Assembly (NCBI GenBank): GCA_945906935.1
Contig: CAMDSO010000038.1
Location: forward strand, 1 to 33,896
Length of the DNA stretch: 33,896 nt
Direction of reading: 5' to 3'
Source: Bordetella parapertussis
GTDB taxonomy: Bacteria > Pseudomonadota > Gammaproteobacteria > Burkholderiales > SG8-41
The position numbers were made by a program, and so were the translations under genes. Position 1 is the first letter of the stretch, and every line of letters begins with the position of its first letter. Shown piece after piece: positions 23,795 through 30,826 of the stretch. The notes under the pieces are model-generated. The model worked only from the letters and a program-made list of their open reading frames with translations, did no database searches and was not told the DNA's origin.

Positions 23795-24017
23795 GCAATG
23801 CGCTACGCTTATTGCGCCCTACGAACTAATTGCCACCGGCGACCTCTCATCGTTCGGCGCAATGCCCGTTGGTTATTGCGCCCTACAAACTAATTGCCAC
23901 CGGCGAACTGTCATCGTTCGGCGCAATGCGCTACGCTTATTGCGCCCTACGAGCTAATTGCCACCGGCGACCTCTCATCGTTCGGCGCAATGCCCGTTGG
24001 TTATTGCGCCCTACAAA
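23792..24017. repeat. Tandem array of 64-base hairpin units with 128-base higher order
   Basis: Units begin at 23792, 23856, 23920 and 23984 (the last is partial). Each starts with GGCGCAAT, an 11-base loop and ATTGCGCC, so each can form an eight-base-stem hairpin, followed by CTAC and a TAATTGCCACCGGCGA spacer. Units 1 and 3 differ at one base, and units 2 and 4 share a different loop (GCCCGTTGGTT). So a 128-base pair of units has itself been duplicated. The final hairpin lies immediately downstream of the Fe-S gene stop, so the array forms its 3' untranslated region on the - strand. Confidence 0.95.
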
Positions 24018-24019
24018 AT

Positions 24020-26101
24020 CTACGGGTTTTCTTGCAAGGCCTCGGCGACCAATTCTGCGAGATCGAGCACGCGCGGTTTTTTCGGCGCATCGGCGGCACC
24101 CACGCCGTCCTCGAACATGCCCATGCAAAAGGCACACGAAGTCGCGATTACATCGGCACCGGTGGCAATCGCTTCTTTGACGCGGGTGACATTGATACGC
24201 GCCGTGCCCTTCTCTTTCATAAAGGCCTGCCCGCCGCCACCGCCGCAGCAGAATGACTGTGCGCGGTTACGCGGCATTTCAACCACGTCAGCACCCTTGA
24301 GTTGGCCCAGCACGCCGCGTGGCTCGTCATAGACCTGGTTGTAGCGACCGAGGTAGCAGGGATCGTGATAGGTAACCTTGCCGTCTTTCAGCGCCGCGCC
24401 CTCGCCCAGGCTGATTTTTTTTGTTGCGATCAGTTCTTCGATCAACTGGCTGTGGTGGATGACTTCGTAATTACCGCCCAACTGCGGATATTCATTCTTG
24501 ATCGCGTTAAAACAATGCGCGCAGGAAGTCACCACTTTCTTGATGTTGTAGTGATTCATGCGTTCAATGGTTTTCGTCGCCAGCTGCTGGGCGAGAAATT
24601 CATGTCCCATGCGGCGCGCCGGATCGCCGGTACACGATTCTTCCTTGCCGAGAATGGCGAACTTCAGCCCCGCCGCCTGCAGAATGCGCGCCAGCGCGAT
24701 GGTGATCTTCTGGTTGCGCGAGACGAACGAGCCGACGCAACCAACGAAGAACAAATAATCGACTGTCTCACCCTTGGCAGCGACGTCTTTCATCTCATCC
24801 ACCGGCGTGGTCATTTTTTTCGTCCACGCCGCGCGTTCCATCGGCACCGCCTGATACGGATTGCCCAGGCGTTCGAGGCTGTTGAAGATCGGTTGCACTT
24901 CGGGCGGGAAGGAGTTCTGCTCGGTGACCAGATTGCGCCGCAGGGTGACGATCATCGGCACGTGTTCGATATGCACCGGACACTGCTCCATGCAGGCGCC
25001 ACAGGTGGTGCAATCCCAGATCTCTTCTTTCGATACCACGCCGCCGATCAACTGGCGCTCCGCGCCGCGGCCGTTTTTGAAGCGACCCGCATTCATGCCC
25101 TCGCCCAGCACGCCGGAGAACACCCCGCCCTGATCGGCCTGAAAGCCGGCCAGCGACAACACCAGATCGCGCGGCCGCAAGGCCTTACCGGTGTTGAAGG
25201 TCGGGCAGAATTCAAGACAGCGCCCGCAATGCATGCAAGCATCGACCGACATCAGTTGCGCCCAGCTAAAGTGTTCGAGTTTGGAAGCACCGATCACCTC
25301 GGCAGTCTCAATATTTTCGATGGCATCGAGTTCGCCGCGAGGCTTCAAGCGGCGTAGCAGTACATTGGCGATGGCGGTGAACGGATGCACAAGCTTGCTG
25401 TACGCCGCATAGCCGATCAATGCAAACGCGACAATGGCGTGCGACCACCAGACCACCTGATGCATGCGCGAGAGCATTTCGGGCGCGATGCCGCGCAACG
25501 CCGCCGCCACCGGATACGAGACGAACGACCACAGCGCCCACGGATCATGCGTCAACGCCAGACGCAGCGCCTGCAAGGCATAGCCCTGCACCACCAGCAC
25601 GGCGAGCCAGGCGAGAATCAGCATATCATCGGCGCTGGATTCCTGGGTGGGCGGCTGCAACACCAACCGCCGGTAGAACGCCAGCGCAATGCCGGCGAGC
25701 AACAACAAGCCGCCGAGATTCATCGCCAGCTTGAAGGCGAGATAGAAGTCACCCCGCAAAAAACTAAAACCGAATACCGGCACGGCGATATCGGCCTCGA
25801 TAAACACCAGCGTGGTGCCGGCGAGCAAGGTGGCAAAGCCGCCGAACAGACAGGCGTGCATCAACCCGCCGTAGAGATTGCGGCGACGCACGACGCGGCC
25901 ATGAAAGACCGTCATGCGCAGCGCATACAGCACGCGCTTTGCCATCTCATCGAAACGATTTTCAGGCTGCCCCATGCGCCAGCGTCGCACGCGCCGCGCC
26001 AGACCAAAAGCGAGCAACGCCACCGGCAGCGTCATCAACAAATACATGGCGACTACGCTGTAGGGATCAATGTTGAAGAGTATTTCGCGCGACGGAATCA
26101 T
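24020..26101 (-). CDS. Membrane-anchored heterodisulfide-reductase-like Fe-S oxidoreductase
   Basis: A 693-residue inner-membrane electron-transfer protein. Hydrophobic helices lie near 17-35, 78-100, 119-143, 160-180 and 215-238 (a NarI/HdrE-like anchor with several histidines, possible haem ligands). Two [4Fe-4S] ferredoxin motifs follow: C289-x2-C292-x2-C295-x3-C299 and C364-x2-C367-x2-C370-x3-C374. Then two CCG domains of the HdrD/GlpC/LutA type: first with C455, C490, C527 and C530, second with C582, C618-C619 (CCGGGGG) and C656/C659. Such proteins pass electrons between a soluble dehydrogenase and the quinone pool. It overlaps the upstream 134-residue membrane protein gene by four bases and lies downstream of a TcuA-like flavoprotein, so it may replace TcuB as the flavoprotein's acceptor (inference). 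Architecture is firm, partner is not. Confidence 0.88.
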   Translation of the reverse strand: MIPSREILFNIDPYSVVAMYLLMTLPVALLAFGLARRVRRWRMGQPENRFDEMAKRVLYALRMTVFHGRVVRRRNLYGGLMHACLFGGFATLLAGTTLVFIEADIAVPVFGFSFLRGDFYLAFKLAMNLGGLLLLAGIALAFYRRLVLQPPTQESSADDMLILAWLAVLVVQGYALQALRLALTHDPWALWSFVSYPVAAALRGIAPEMLSRMHQVVWWSHAIVAFALIGYAAYSKLVHPFTAIANVLLRRLKPRGELDAIENIETAEVIGASKLEHFSWAQLMSVDACMHCGRCLEFCPTFNTGKALRPRDLVLSLAGFQADQGGVFSGVLGEGMNAGRFKNGRGAERQLIGGVVSKEEIWDCTTCGACMEQCPVHIEHVPMIVTLRRNLVTEQNSFPPEVQPIFNSLERLGNPYQAVPMERAAWTKKMTTPVDEMKDVAAKGETVDYLFFVGCVGSFVSRNQKITIALARILQAAGLKFAILGKEESCTGDPARRMGHEFLAQQLATKTIERMNHYNIKKVVTSCAHCFNAIKNEYPQLGGNYEVIHHSQLIEELIATKKISLGEGAALKDGKVTYHDPCYLGRYNQVYDEPRGVLGQLKGADVVEMPRNRAQSFCCGGGGGQAFMKEKGTARINVTRVKEAIATGADVIATSCAFCMGMFEDGVGAADAPKKPRVLDLAELVAEALQENP

Positions 26102-26502
26102 GACTGCCCTTCGGCTGCACGCAGTGCGCGCAACGACACCGCGCCCGCCGCGCCGATAACCGCCAGCAGCAACAAGGCCAGCAGAGCGCCCGCGTTCAGC
26201 GCCACCGCCGACACCTGATCGGCATGCGGACGCAAGACGGCGCCCATCAACGTCAGCACCAGGCTCAACACCACCGGCAACAACAACAGCACGACCAGCA
26301 CGCGCGCCAGACGGTGCGTGAAACGCGCGGCGATTTTTTGCAACAAGGCCGGCGGCCGCACCGCCAGCCCCGCGCGCACACCGCCACCGAGCGCACCGGC
26401 GAGCAGAACGCCGACGGCGACGATACGCAGCGCCGCCAGCCCGCTAAATTCGGACACCATCAGAATGACAAAGCCGACCGCCAGCAATATTGGACAAACC
26501 AT
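26098..26502 (-). CDS. Small multi-pass membrane protein of unknown function
   Basis: A 134-residue very hydrophobic protein with about four predicted membrane helices (near 3-20, 24-42, 66-88 and 100-124) and arginine-rich loops (PPALLQKIAARFTHRLAR about 50-67). I do not recognise a family. Its stop overlaps the start of the Hdr-like Fe-S protein (26098-26101), which argues for translational coupling and a role as a membrane subunit or assembly partner of that protein. The ATG at 26502 has no strong ribosome site. A second ATG at codon 15 is possible. The open frame, hydrophobic profile and overlap make a real gene likely. Confidence 0.7.
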   Translation of the reverse strand: MVCPILLAVGFVILMVSEFSGLAALRIVAVGVLLAGALGGGVRAGLAVRPPALLQKIAARFTHRLARVLVVLLLLPVVLSLVLTLMGAVLRPHADQVSAVALNAGALLALLLLAVIGAAGAVSLRALRAAEGQS

Positions 26503-26537
26503 CGTATTGACCGAGCCCGTTTAATCAATGCATTGAT

Positions 26538-26573
26538 CCCCTCACCGCCTGCACAGGGGGAGAGGGGGCTTAT
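26538..26573. repeat. CCCTC/GAGGG-type palindromic repeat
   Basis: CCCCTCACCGCCTGCACAGG followed by GGGAGAGGGGGC lies in the 81-base gap between the flavoprotein stop and the small membrane protein start. It is imperfect and resembles the CCCTC...GAGGG elements at 14380-14412 and 30661-30704. It could form a weak hairpin in the polycistronic message. Confidence 0.45.
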
Positions 26574-26583
26574 TAACGCCGCG

Positions 26584-28071
26584 TCAAGCTTGCAGCGCCG
26601 CGTTCGCTGCACCAGTGCCGGCGACACGACCGAAGGTTGCGCCGGCCATCATGCCAGAACCCGAGGCATAGTTACCGACCCACAAGCCGCCGGCCATTTC
26701 ACCGGCCGCATAGAGCCCCGGAATCGCCCGCCCGGCGACGTGCTGCACCTGGCCGTTTTTCGGATCGATCTTCAGGCCGCCGTAGCAGAACGTCATGCCG
26801 CAACGCACCGGGAAGGCTTCGAACGGACCGTCTTCAACCGAGAGGCAATAGTTGCTTTTGTTGATCGTCAGACCGGCGGTGTGTTTGCCGTCGAGCTTGT
26901 GACGATCGGCATTAAATTCACCGGGCTGGATCGCCGCGTTGTATTCGCGCACCGTGCGCAGCAGGTTCTGCACGTTGATATCGAGCTCGGTGGCGAGCTT
27001 TTCCAGCGAGTCGGCCCTGGCGGTGGTCGCATCGTCGTAATTCATCGGATAGATGTCCATCTTGCGCGCCTTCGAGTCCAGAATCTGGAAGGCGATGCCG
27101 CCCGGTTGCGAGAGGATCGCGCGCCCCATCGCGGCGTAGGTGCGACCGCGCAGATCGTACGCTTCATCGATGAAACGCTCACCGTTGAGGTTGACCATGA
27201 TCGAGTACGGATACATATAACGCGCCTTCGACGCCTTGGTCGAATAGCCGATCGGAATCTTGTGCGGCGCCAGATTAATATCCTGCGGCGAGGCATGACA
27301 GGTGCTCCAGCTGCCGTGCGGCATGGCACCGATGTTCATCGCCATGCGCAAACCGTCGCCGGTGTTAAACGGTACGCCGCGCAGACGCACCATGTCCCAA
27401 CCCGGCCCGAGGTAACGTGCGCGCATTTCGGGATTCGACTCGAAACTACCGCAGGCAAGCACAATGGCTTTGGCGTGGAAAGTTGCAAAGCCCTGGGGCG
27501 TCAACGTTTTCACCCCCGTGACACGGCCCTTTTGATCGAGCACCAGATCGACCGCCGAGGTTTCATAGTGAAAGGTCGCGCCCGCTTTTTCGAGCAGCGC
27601 GAAATTACGCTGCTGCAGGCCGTAGCCGCCGCCGTTCATCAACAAGATGTTGTCCGAGGGCATCTTGAATCCGCCGGCGGGCACCCAGTCGTGTCCCTTG
27701 CTGGCCAGCCAGTGCACGGTATTGCGCGATTCAGTCACATGGACTTGCAGCATCTCCTGGTCGGACTGGTTGTTGGTGACGTGCATGATCTCGTCCCAGT
27801 GCTCGGCCTCGGTGCGATGCGGCATGCGCTCGAGCAGCTCGTGCAACTCGGCATCCGACATATTCTTCACCAGCGGCCGTACATCATCAAAGCCGTTGAA
27901 GACGAAACGCATGTGGCCGGTCAACGCGCTATTACCACCGCGATTCATCTTCGAGGATTTTTCGAGGATGCCGACACGCGCCTTCTTGTCGATCGCCGCG
28001 TGGGCCGCCGAACACGCCGCGTTACCGGCGCCGACAATCAACACGTCATAGTGAAATTCCTGGTCTGCCAT
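26584..28071 (-). CDS. FAD-dependent dehydrogenase, TcuA (tricarballylate dehydrogenase)-like
   Basis: A 495-residue flavoprotein, paralogue of the one at 12848. YDVLIVGAGNAACSAAH (8-24) is the FAD-binding motif, here with a standard GAGNAA. NRGGNSALTGHMRFVFNG (43-60) is the TcuA-type loop, and GLYAAGEMAGG (about 452-462) closes the FAD site. The ATG at 28071 follows AAGGAG at good spacing; the in-frame start at 28119 is in AT-rich spacer. It has no signal peptide, so it is cytoplasmic. Downstream on the same strand are the small membrane protein and the Hdr-like Fe-S protein, a plausible route from flavin to quinone. Upstream are MmgE/PrpD and Bug genes. A cluster of binding protein, isomerase-type enzyme, flavoprotein and Fe-S membrane protein resembles the tcu logic of Salmonella. 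The substrate is a guess. Confidence 0.87.
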   Translation of the reverse strand: MADQEFHYDVLIVGAGNAACSAAHAAIDKKARVGILEKSSKMNRGGNSALTGHMRFVFNGFDDVRPLVKNMSDAELHELLERMPHRTEAEHWDEIMHVTNNQSDQEMLQVHVTESRNTVHWLASKGHDWVPAGGFKMPSDNILLMNGGGYGLQQRNFALLEKAGATFHYETSAVDLVLDQKGRVTGVKTLTPQGFATFHAKAIVLACGSFESNPEMRARYLGPGWDMVRLRGVPFNTGDGLRMAMNIGAMPHGSWSTCHASPQDINLAPHKIPIGYSTKASKARYMYPYSIMVNLNGERFIDEAYDLRGRTYAAMGRAILSQPGGIAFQILDSKARKMDIYPMNYDDATTARADSLEKLATELDINVQNLLRTVREYNAAIQPGEFNADRHKLDGKHTAGLTINKSNYCLSVEDGPFEAFPVRCGMTFCYGGLKIDPKNGQVQHVAGRAIPGLYAAGEMAGGLWVGNYASGSGMMAGATFGRVAGTGAANAALQA

Positions 28072-28088
28072 GATGCTCTCCTTGTTAA

Positions 28089-28131
28089 TATTTTTTGTTA
28101 ACGACCTGATGGTGTGCACTACACACCATCA
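28089..28131. promoter_or_regulatory. Perfect inverted repeat beside an AT-rich element upstream of the flavoprotein gene
   Basis: TGATGGTGTG (28107-28116) and CACACCATCA (28122-28131) are perfect ten-base arms around CACTA. Next to it, toward the flavoprotein start (28071), is an AT-rich stretch including TATTTTTTG flanked by GTTAA and TTAAC. On the - strand the hairpin is not followed by a U-tract, so it is not a normal terminator. The size and symmetry fit an operator for a dimeric regulator with an internal promoter in the AT-rich part, or an mRNA-stability hairpin. It is unlike the GC-rich dispersed repeats elsewhere in the window. Confidence 0.5.
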
Positions 28132-28192
28132 AGCGCTGTTCTGCGTGCGCGGTGCGCCCCCTGCGAGTGCTCTTTGATTGATGGCCTTCCGG

Positions 28193-29536
28193 TTACTCCA
28201 CCGAAAATGTTTTTGCTGCAGCCATTTGTTCCAACCGCGCAAAGCGCGCCGCTGAGGGGGCATCATTGACGCCTCCTGTCAACAGCATGAACTTGCGCTT
28301 GAGGTCTTCGCTGGTCAACGGCTCGGCGGGCATGCCCTTGTACGAATCGCGACGCTTGCTGACGGTGCGGCCGTCTTTCAACTGTACCGTCACCGTCGAA
28401 CTGCGCACCGAACCTTCGCCAGCACGCTGTTTGAGTTCCAGCACTTTGGCGGTGGCGCGGATCGCCGGATCCTGCACCGCCGATTCATCGAACGAACGCG
28501 GATCATCCGGGTCGCGATGCAACGCAATCGCCACGCAGAACGGCACGCTGTATTGCGCCTTCAGAATATCCACCGGCTCGGGGATATTGTGATGCGTCAT
28601 CAAACGCTCGCTGCCCTCGATCAGCAAATGCGCAACATCGGCGGCGACGAATTTGTGCTCACTCATCATTTCGCGCAGTGCCTGCACCGGCGTATGGGCG
28701 TTGATATGCGCGGCGTAACGCTTGAGGCAAATGCGGCGCACCTCCCACTCACTGCCCAGCCCCTTGGTGAGCTGCGAGGCTTCGCACATCTCGGCAATGC
28801 CATAAGCGTCGAGAAAGCCGAACTTGCCTTCGAGCACGGTCTCCGGGCCTTCGTAACCGGTAGCGGCCAGACGCGCCGCCATGATACCGCCTTCAGACGC
28901 ACGACCCAGATGCAGCCGCTTGACCATCGCGCCCTCTTTCGACTTCGAGAACGCCAGCAGACCGGAAGACAGCGAACCGGCAATCGCCAGCGCATGTGTC
29001 AGCTGTTTGGCGTTCAGCCCATAGATGAGGCCCGCCGCAATTGCACTGCCATAGGTGCCGGTAAGACCCGGCGAATGGAAACCGACATGCTCGGGGCTGT
29101 GGTGCGAAGCCACCGCGATACGGAACATCACCTCGACGGCGGCAACATAAGCGGTCAGCGCAGTTTTGCCATCGACCGGATTTTCTTCGCAGGCGGCCAG
29201 CAGTGCCGGCAGCACGGTCGCACCCGGATGCGAACCGGCCCCCGGATCGCGCACGCTGTCCTGTTCGAAGGCGTGGCCGAGCGCGCCATTGGCGAGCGCC
29301 GCATAAGGGGCGTGCACTTTCACGCCGGGCATGCCAAAGATCGAACACGGTCCGCCCGCGCCATAGCGCTGCGCGTAATCAATGACGAGCTGGCTCCACG
29401 GAAACTGCGCGCCATACGTAGCGGCGGCGATGGTGTCGATGATGCAATCGCGTCCGCGCGTGACGACGTCTTCAGGGATATCTGTGAATTTCAGATCGGC
29501 GGCGAATTGCGCCAGGGTTTGTGATGCAGTGGCCAT
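28193..29536 (-). CDS. MmgE/PrpD family protein
   Basis: A 447-residue MmgE/PrpD-fold protein. ATG 29536 is preferred (GAGAGAGAACACC upstream) over an in-frame start at 29560 that adds eight polar residues and nearly touches the Bug stop. Motifs: IDTIAAATYGAQ (33-44), NGALGHAFEQDSV (83-95), GAGSHPGATVLPALLAACE with His103, GFHSPGLTGTYGSAIAAGLIYGL, GAMVKRLHLGRASEGG and KRYAAHINAHTPVQAL. The acidic DFDD motif is FEQDS here, while HPG is intact. The Bug gene at 29570 ends 33 bases upstream on the same strand, and the TcuA-like gene follows downstream, so it is an internal gene of the LysR-adjacent operon. A substrate shared with that Bug protein is plausible but unproven. Confidence 0.9.
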   Translation of the reverse strand: MATASQTLAQFAADLKFTDIPEDVVTRGRDCIIDTIAAATYGAQFPWSQLVIDYAQRYGAGGPCSIFGMPGVKVHAPYAALANGALGHAFEQDSVRDPGAGSHPGATVLPALLAACEENPVDGKTALTAYVAAVEVMFRIAVASHHSPEHVGFHSPGLTGTYGSAIAAGLIYGLNAKQLTHALAIAGSLSSGLLAFSKSKEGAMVKRLHLGRASEGGIMAARLAATGYEGPETVLEGKFGFLDAYGIAEMCEASQLTKGLGSEWEVRRICLKRYAAHINAHTPVQALREMMSEHKFVAADVAHLLIEGSERLMTHHNIPEPVDILKAQYSVPFCVAIALHRDPDDPRSFDESAVQDPAIRATAKVLELKQRAGEGSVRSSTVTVQLKDGRTVSKRRDSYKGMPAEPLTSEDLKRKFMLLTGGVNDAPSAARFARLEQMAAAKTFSVE

Positions 29537-29569
29537 GGTGTTCTCTCTCGTCACGTACAATGGATGATT

Positions 29570-30538
29570 TCAGCCCTTGATGCCGGCGTCGCGGATGACT
29601 TTGCCAAGACGCGCCATCTCGGATTTTACCGTCGCGCCGAATTCCTCTGGAGTGCTGCCGACGGTCTCGACGCCCGCACTTAAAAACCGCTCTTTGACTT
29701 CGGCGCGCGCCAGTACGCGCACGACCTCTTGATGCAGCCGCGCGATCACCGCCTCGGGTGTTTTCGCCGGCGCAAACAGGCCGACGATGGACATCGCCTC
29801 GAAGCCGGGTAGTCCCGCCGAGGCCACCGTCGGCAAACCGGGCAGCAGGGGCGAGGGCTGCGGACTGGTCACTGCCAGCGGCCGCAACCGCTGCGATTTG
29901 ATGTGTGCAGCGACCGAACCGGGTGTGGCAAACGCGAGTTGCACTTCGCCGGCGGTCAGCGCGTTGAGCGCGAGGCCGTTGCCCTTGTAGGAAATCTGTG
30001 TGATGTCGAGTCTGCCCGTCGCCTTGAACAACTCGGTAGCGATCTGGCTCGACGAACCCACCGCCCCGGCGCCGTAATTTAGGGCGCCTGGCCGTGTGCG
30101 CGCCAGTGCGAGCAATTCTTGCGTGCTCTTCACCGGCAGCGAGGGATGCACAACCAAAATGTTGGGCGCGCGCACCGCCAGCGAGATCGGCGCGAGGTCC
30201 TTGAGCGGATCATAGGGCACGCGTTCGCGCAGAAACGGCAGCAGCCAGATGTTGCTGCCATAGAGCAGCAACAGATGTCCGTCGGGCGCGCCCTTGGCCA
30301 CCGTTTCGCCGGCGATTGCACCGCTCGCACCCCCGCGATTATCGACCACCACCGGCTGACCCAGCGGCGCGGTCAGACCCTGCGCGATCACCCGCGCGGC
30401 AAAGTCGTTGCCGCCACCGGGTTCGGAGGTAACGATATGGATGGCGCGGTTTGGAAAATGCTGCGCGTACGCGAGCGCCGCAAACACCATGCCTGCGGCG
30501 GACAACGTGAACGTCTTTACCAGAATACGAATAAGCAT
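29570..30538 (-). CDS. Bug-family TTT substrate-binding protein, GSxxWLxPF subgroup
   Basis: A 322-residue binding protein. ATG 30538 is preferred because GAGGAG lies six bases upstream; in-frame starts at 30550 and 30589 would add residues over that site. The signal peptide covers 1-25 (AYA|Q). The first ligand loop reads TSEPGGGNDFAAR (about 37-49), the second VVDNRGGASGAIAGE, and a YGSNIWLLPFLRERVPYDP stretch replaces the usual NPxLYxxLPYDP. The same three differences occur in the two Bug genes after the LysR gene (31854 and 32881), so these three form a subgroup that likely shares a ligand type. It is the first gene of the - strand operon and is divergent from LysR. Confidence 0.92.
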   Translation of the reverse strand: MLIRILVKTFTLSAAGMVFAALAYAQHFPNRAIHIVTSEPGGGNDFAARVIAQGLTAPLGQPVVVDNRGGASGAIAGETVAKGAPDGHLLLLYGSNIWLLPFLRERVPYDPLKDLAPISLAVRAPNILVVHPSLPVKSTQELLALARTRPGALNYGAGAVGSSSQIATELFKATGRLDITQISYKGNGLALNALTAGEVQLAFATPGSVAAHIKSQRLRPLAVTSPQPSPLLPGLPTVASAGLPGFEAMSIVGLFAPAKTPEAVIARLHQEVVRVLARAEVKERFLSAGVETVGSTPEEFGATVKSEMARLGKVIRDAGIKG

Positions 30539-30589
30539 TTTTCTCCTCATACCATCCGGACCATTCCCTTGCACTGGAATCCGCGACAA

Positions 30590-30614
30590 GGGTTAGGGTT
30601 AGGCTTAGGGTAAG
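30590..30614. repeat. Short telomere-like GGGTTA repeat
   Basis: GGGTTAGGGTTAGGCTTAGG followed by GTAAG gives about three and a half units of GGGTTA with one substitution. It lies about 50 bases upstream of the Bug start at 30538, in its untranslated leader. The G-runs could form a G-quadruplex on the + strand, or C-rich structure in the - strand transcript. Confidence 0.7.
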
Positions 30615-30660
30615 CGCGATATTGAACATAATTCACCAGCCCGCGAACCCGGCAAAAATC

Positions 30661-30704
30661 GCCCCTCACCCCCGCCCTCTCCCCGCTCCGCGGGGCGAGG
30701 CGGG
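30661..30704. repeat. GC-rich two-part hairpin repeat
   Basis: CCCGCC (30671-30676) pairs with GGCGGG (30699-30704), and inside it CCCCGC (30681-30686) pairs with GCGGGG (30690-30695) around TCC. The left flank CCCCTCACCCCCGCCCTCTC resembles the element at 14380-14412 in inverted sense. It has no T-run. It is probably a dispersed intergenic repeat, and it would lie in the leader of the - strand operon. Confidence 0.6.
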
Positions 30705-30722
30705 ATCTCTTGATACCGCGCG

Positions 30723-30750
30723 AATTTACTGGGTCTCTCATGATAGTCAA
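30723..30750 (-). promoter_or_regulatory. Possible promoter of the - strand Bug/MmgE/flavoprotein operon
   Basis: On the - strand TTGACT (30750-30745) and TAAATT (30728-30723) are spaced by 16 bases, matching five and four of six consensus positions. Transcription would start near 30716, giving a leader of about 180 bases that holds the GC hairpin and the GGGTTA repeat. By-eye match only. Confidence 0.35.
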
Positions 30751-30826
30751 TGCCACCCCTTACAGGGCGATGCTGCTACACTAGCTGCTATTCCAAACTG
30801 GCATATGTTAACGCGTATCCTCCACC

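Larger units (their letters stand above)
30539..30826. promoter_or_regulatory. Divergent control region between Bug operon and LysR gene
   Basis: LysR-type regulators usually act on the divergent neighbour from such a spacer. The 288 bases contain a telomere-like GGGTTA repeat (30590-30614), a GC hairpin (30671-30704) and a more AT-balanced segment (30720-30826) where both promoters probably lie. Two GCTGCTA copies (30770-30776 and 30785-30791 approximately) form a short direct repeat ahead of the LysR start. I cannot single out one LysR T-N11-A box. Confidence 0.55.

Noticed and set aside
23718-24017. Possible CRISPR array
   Set aside because: The heptamers have no spacers, and the 64-base units are contiguous tandem repeats without unique spacer sequences. 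No cas gene is present.
24020-26101. Sec-containing CCG domain
   Set aside because: Some CCG-domain proteins carry selenocysteine at the CCGGGG motif, but here both positions are cysteine (C618, C619) and the frame has no internal TGA.
26224-28101. A 625-codon open frame on the + strand opposite the TcuA-like gene
   Set aside because: It is an antisense shadow of a GC-rich gene: its product is rich in R, H and Q with no recognisable domain, while the - strand encodes a clear flavoprotein. Similar long antisense frames at 4915-6042, 13163-14455 and 28517-29524 were rejected for the same reason.
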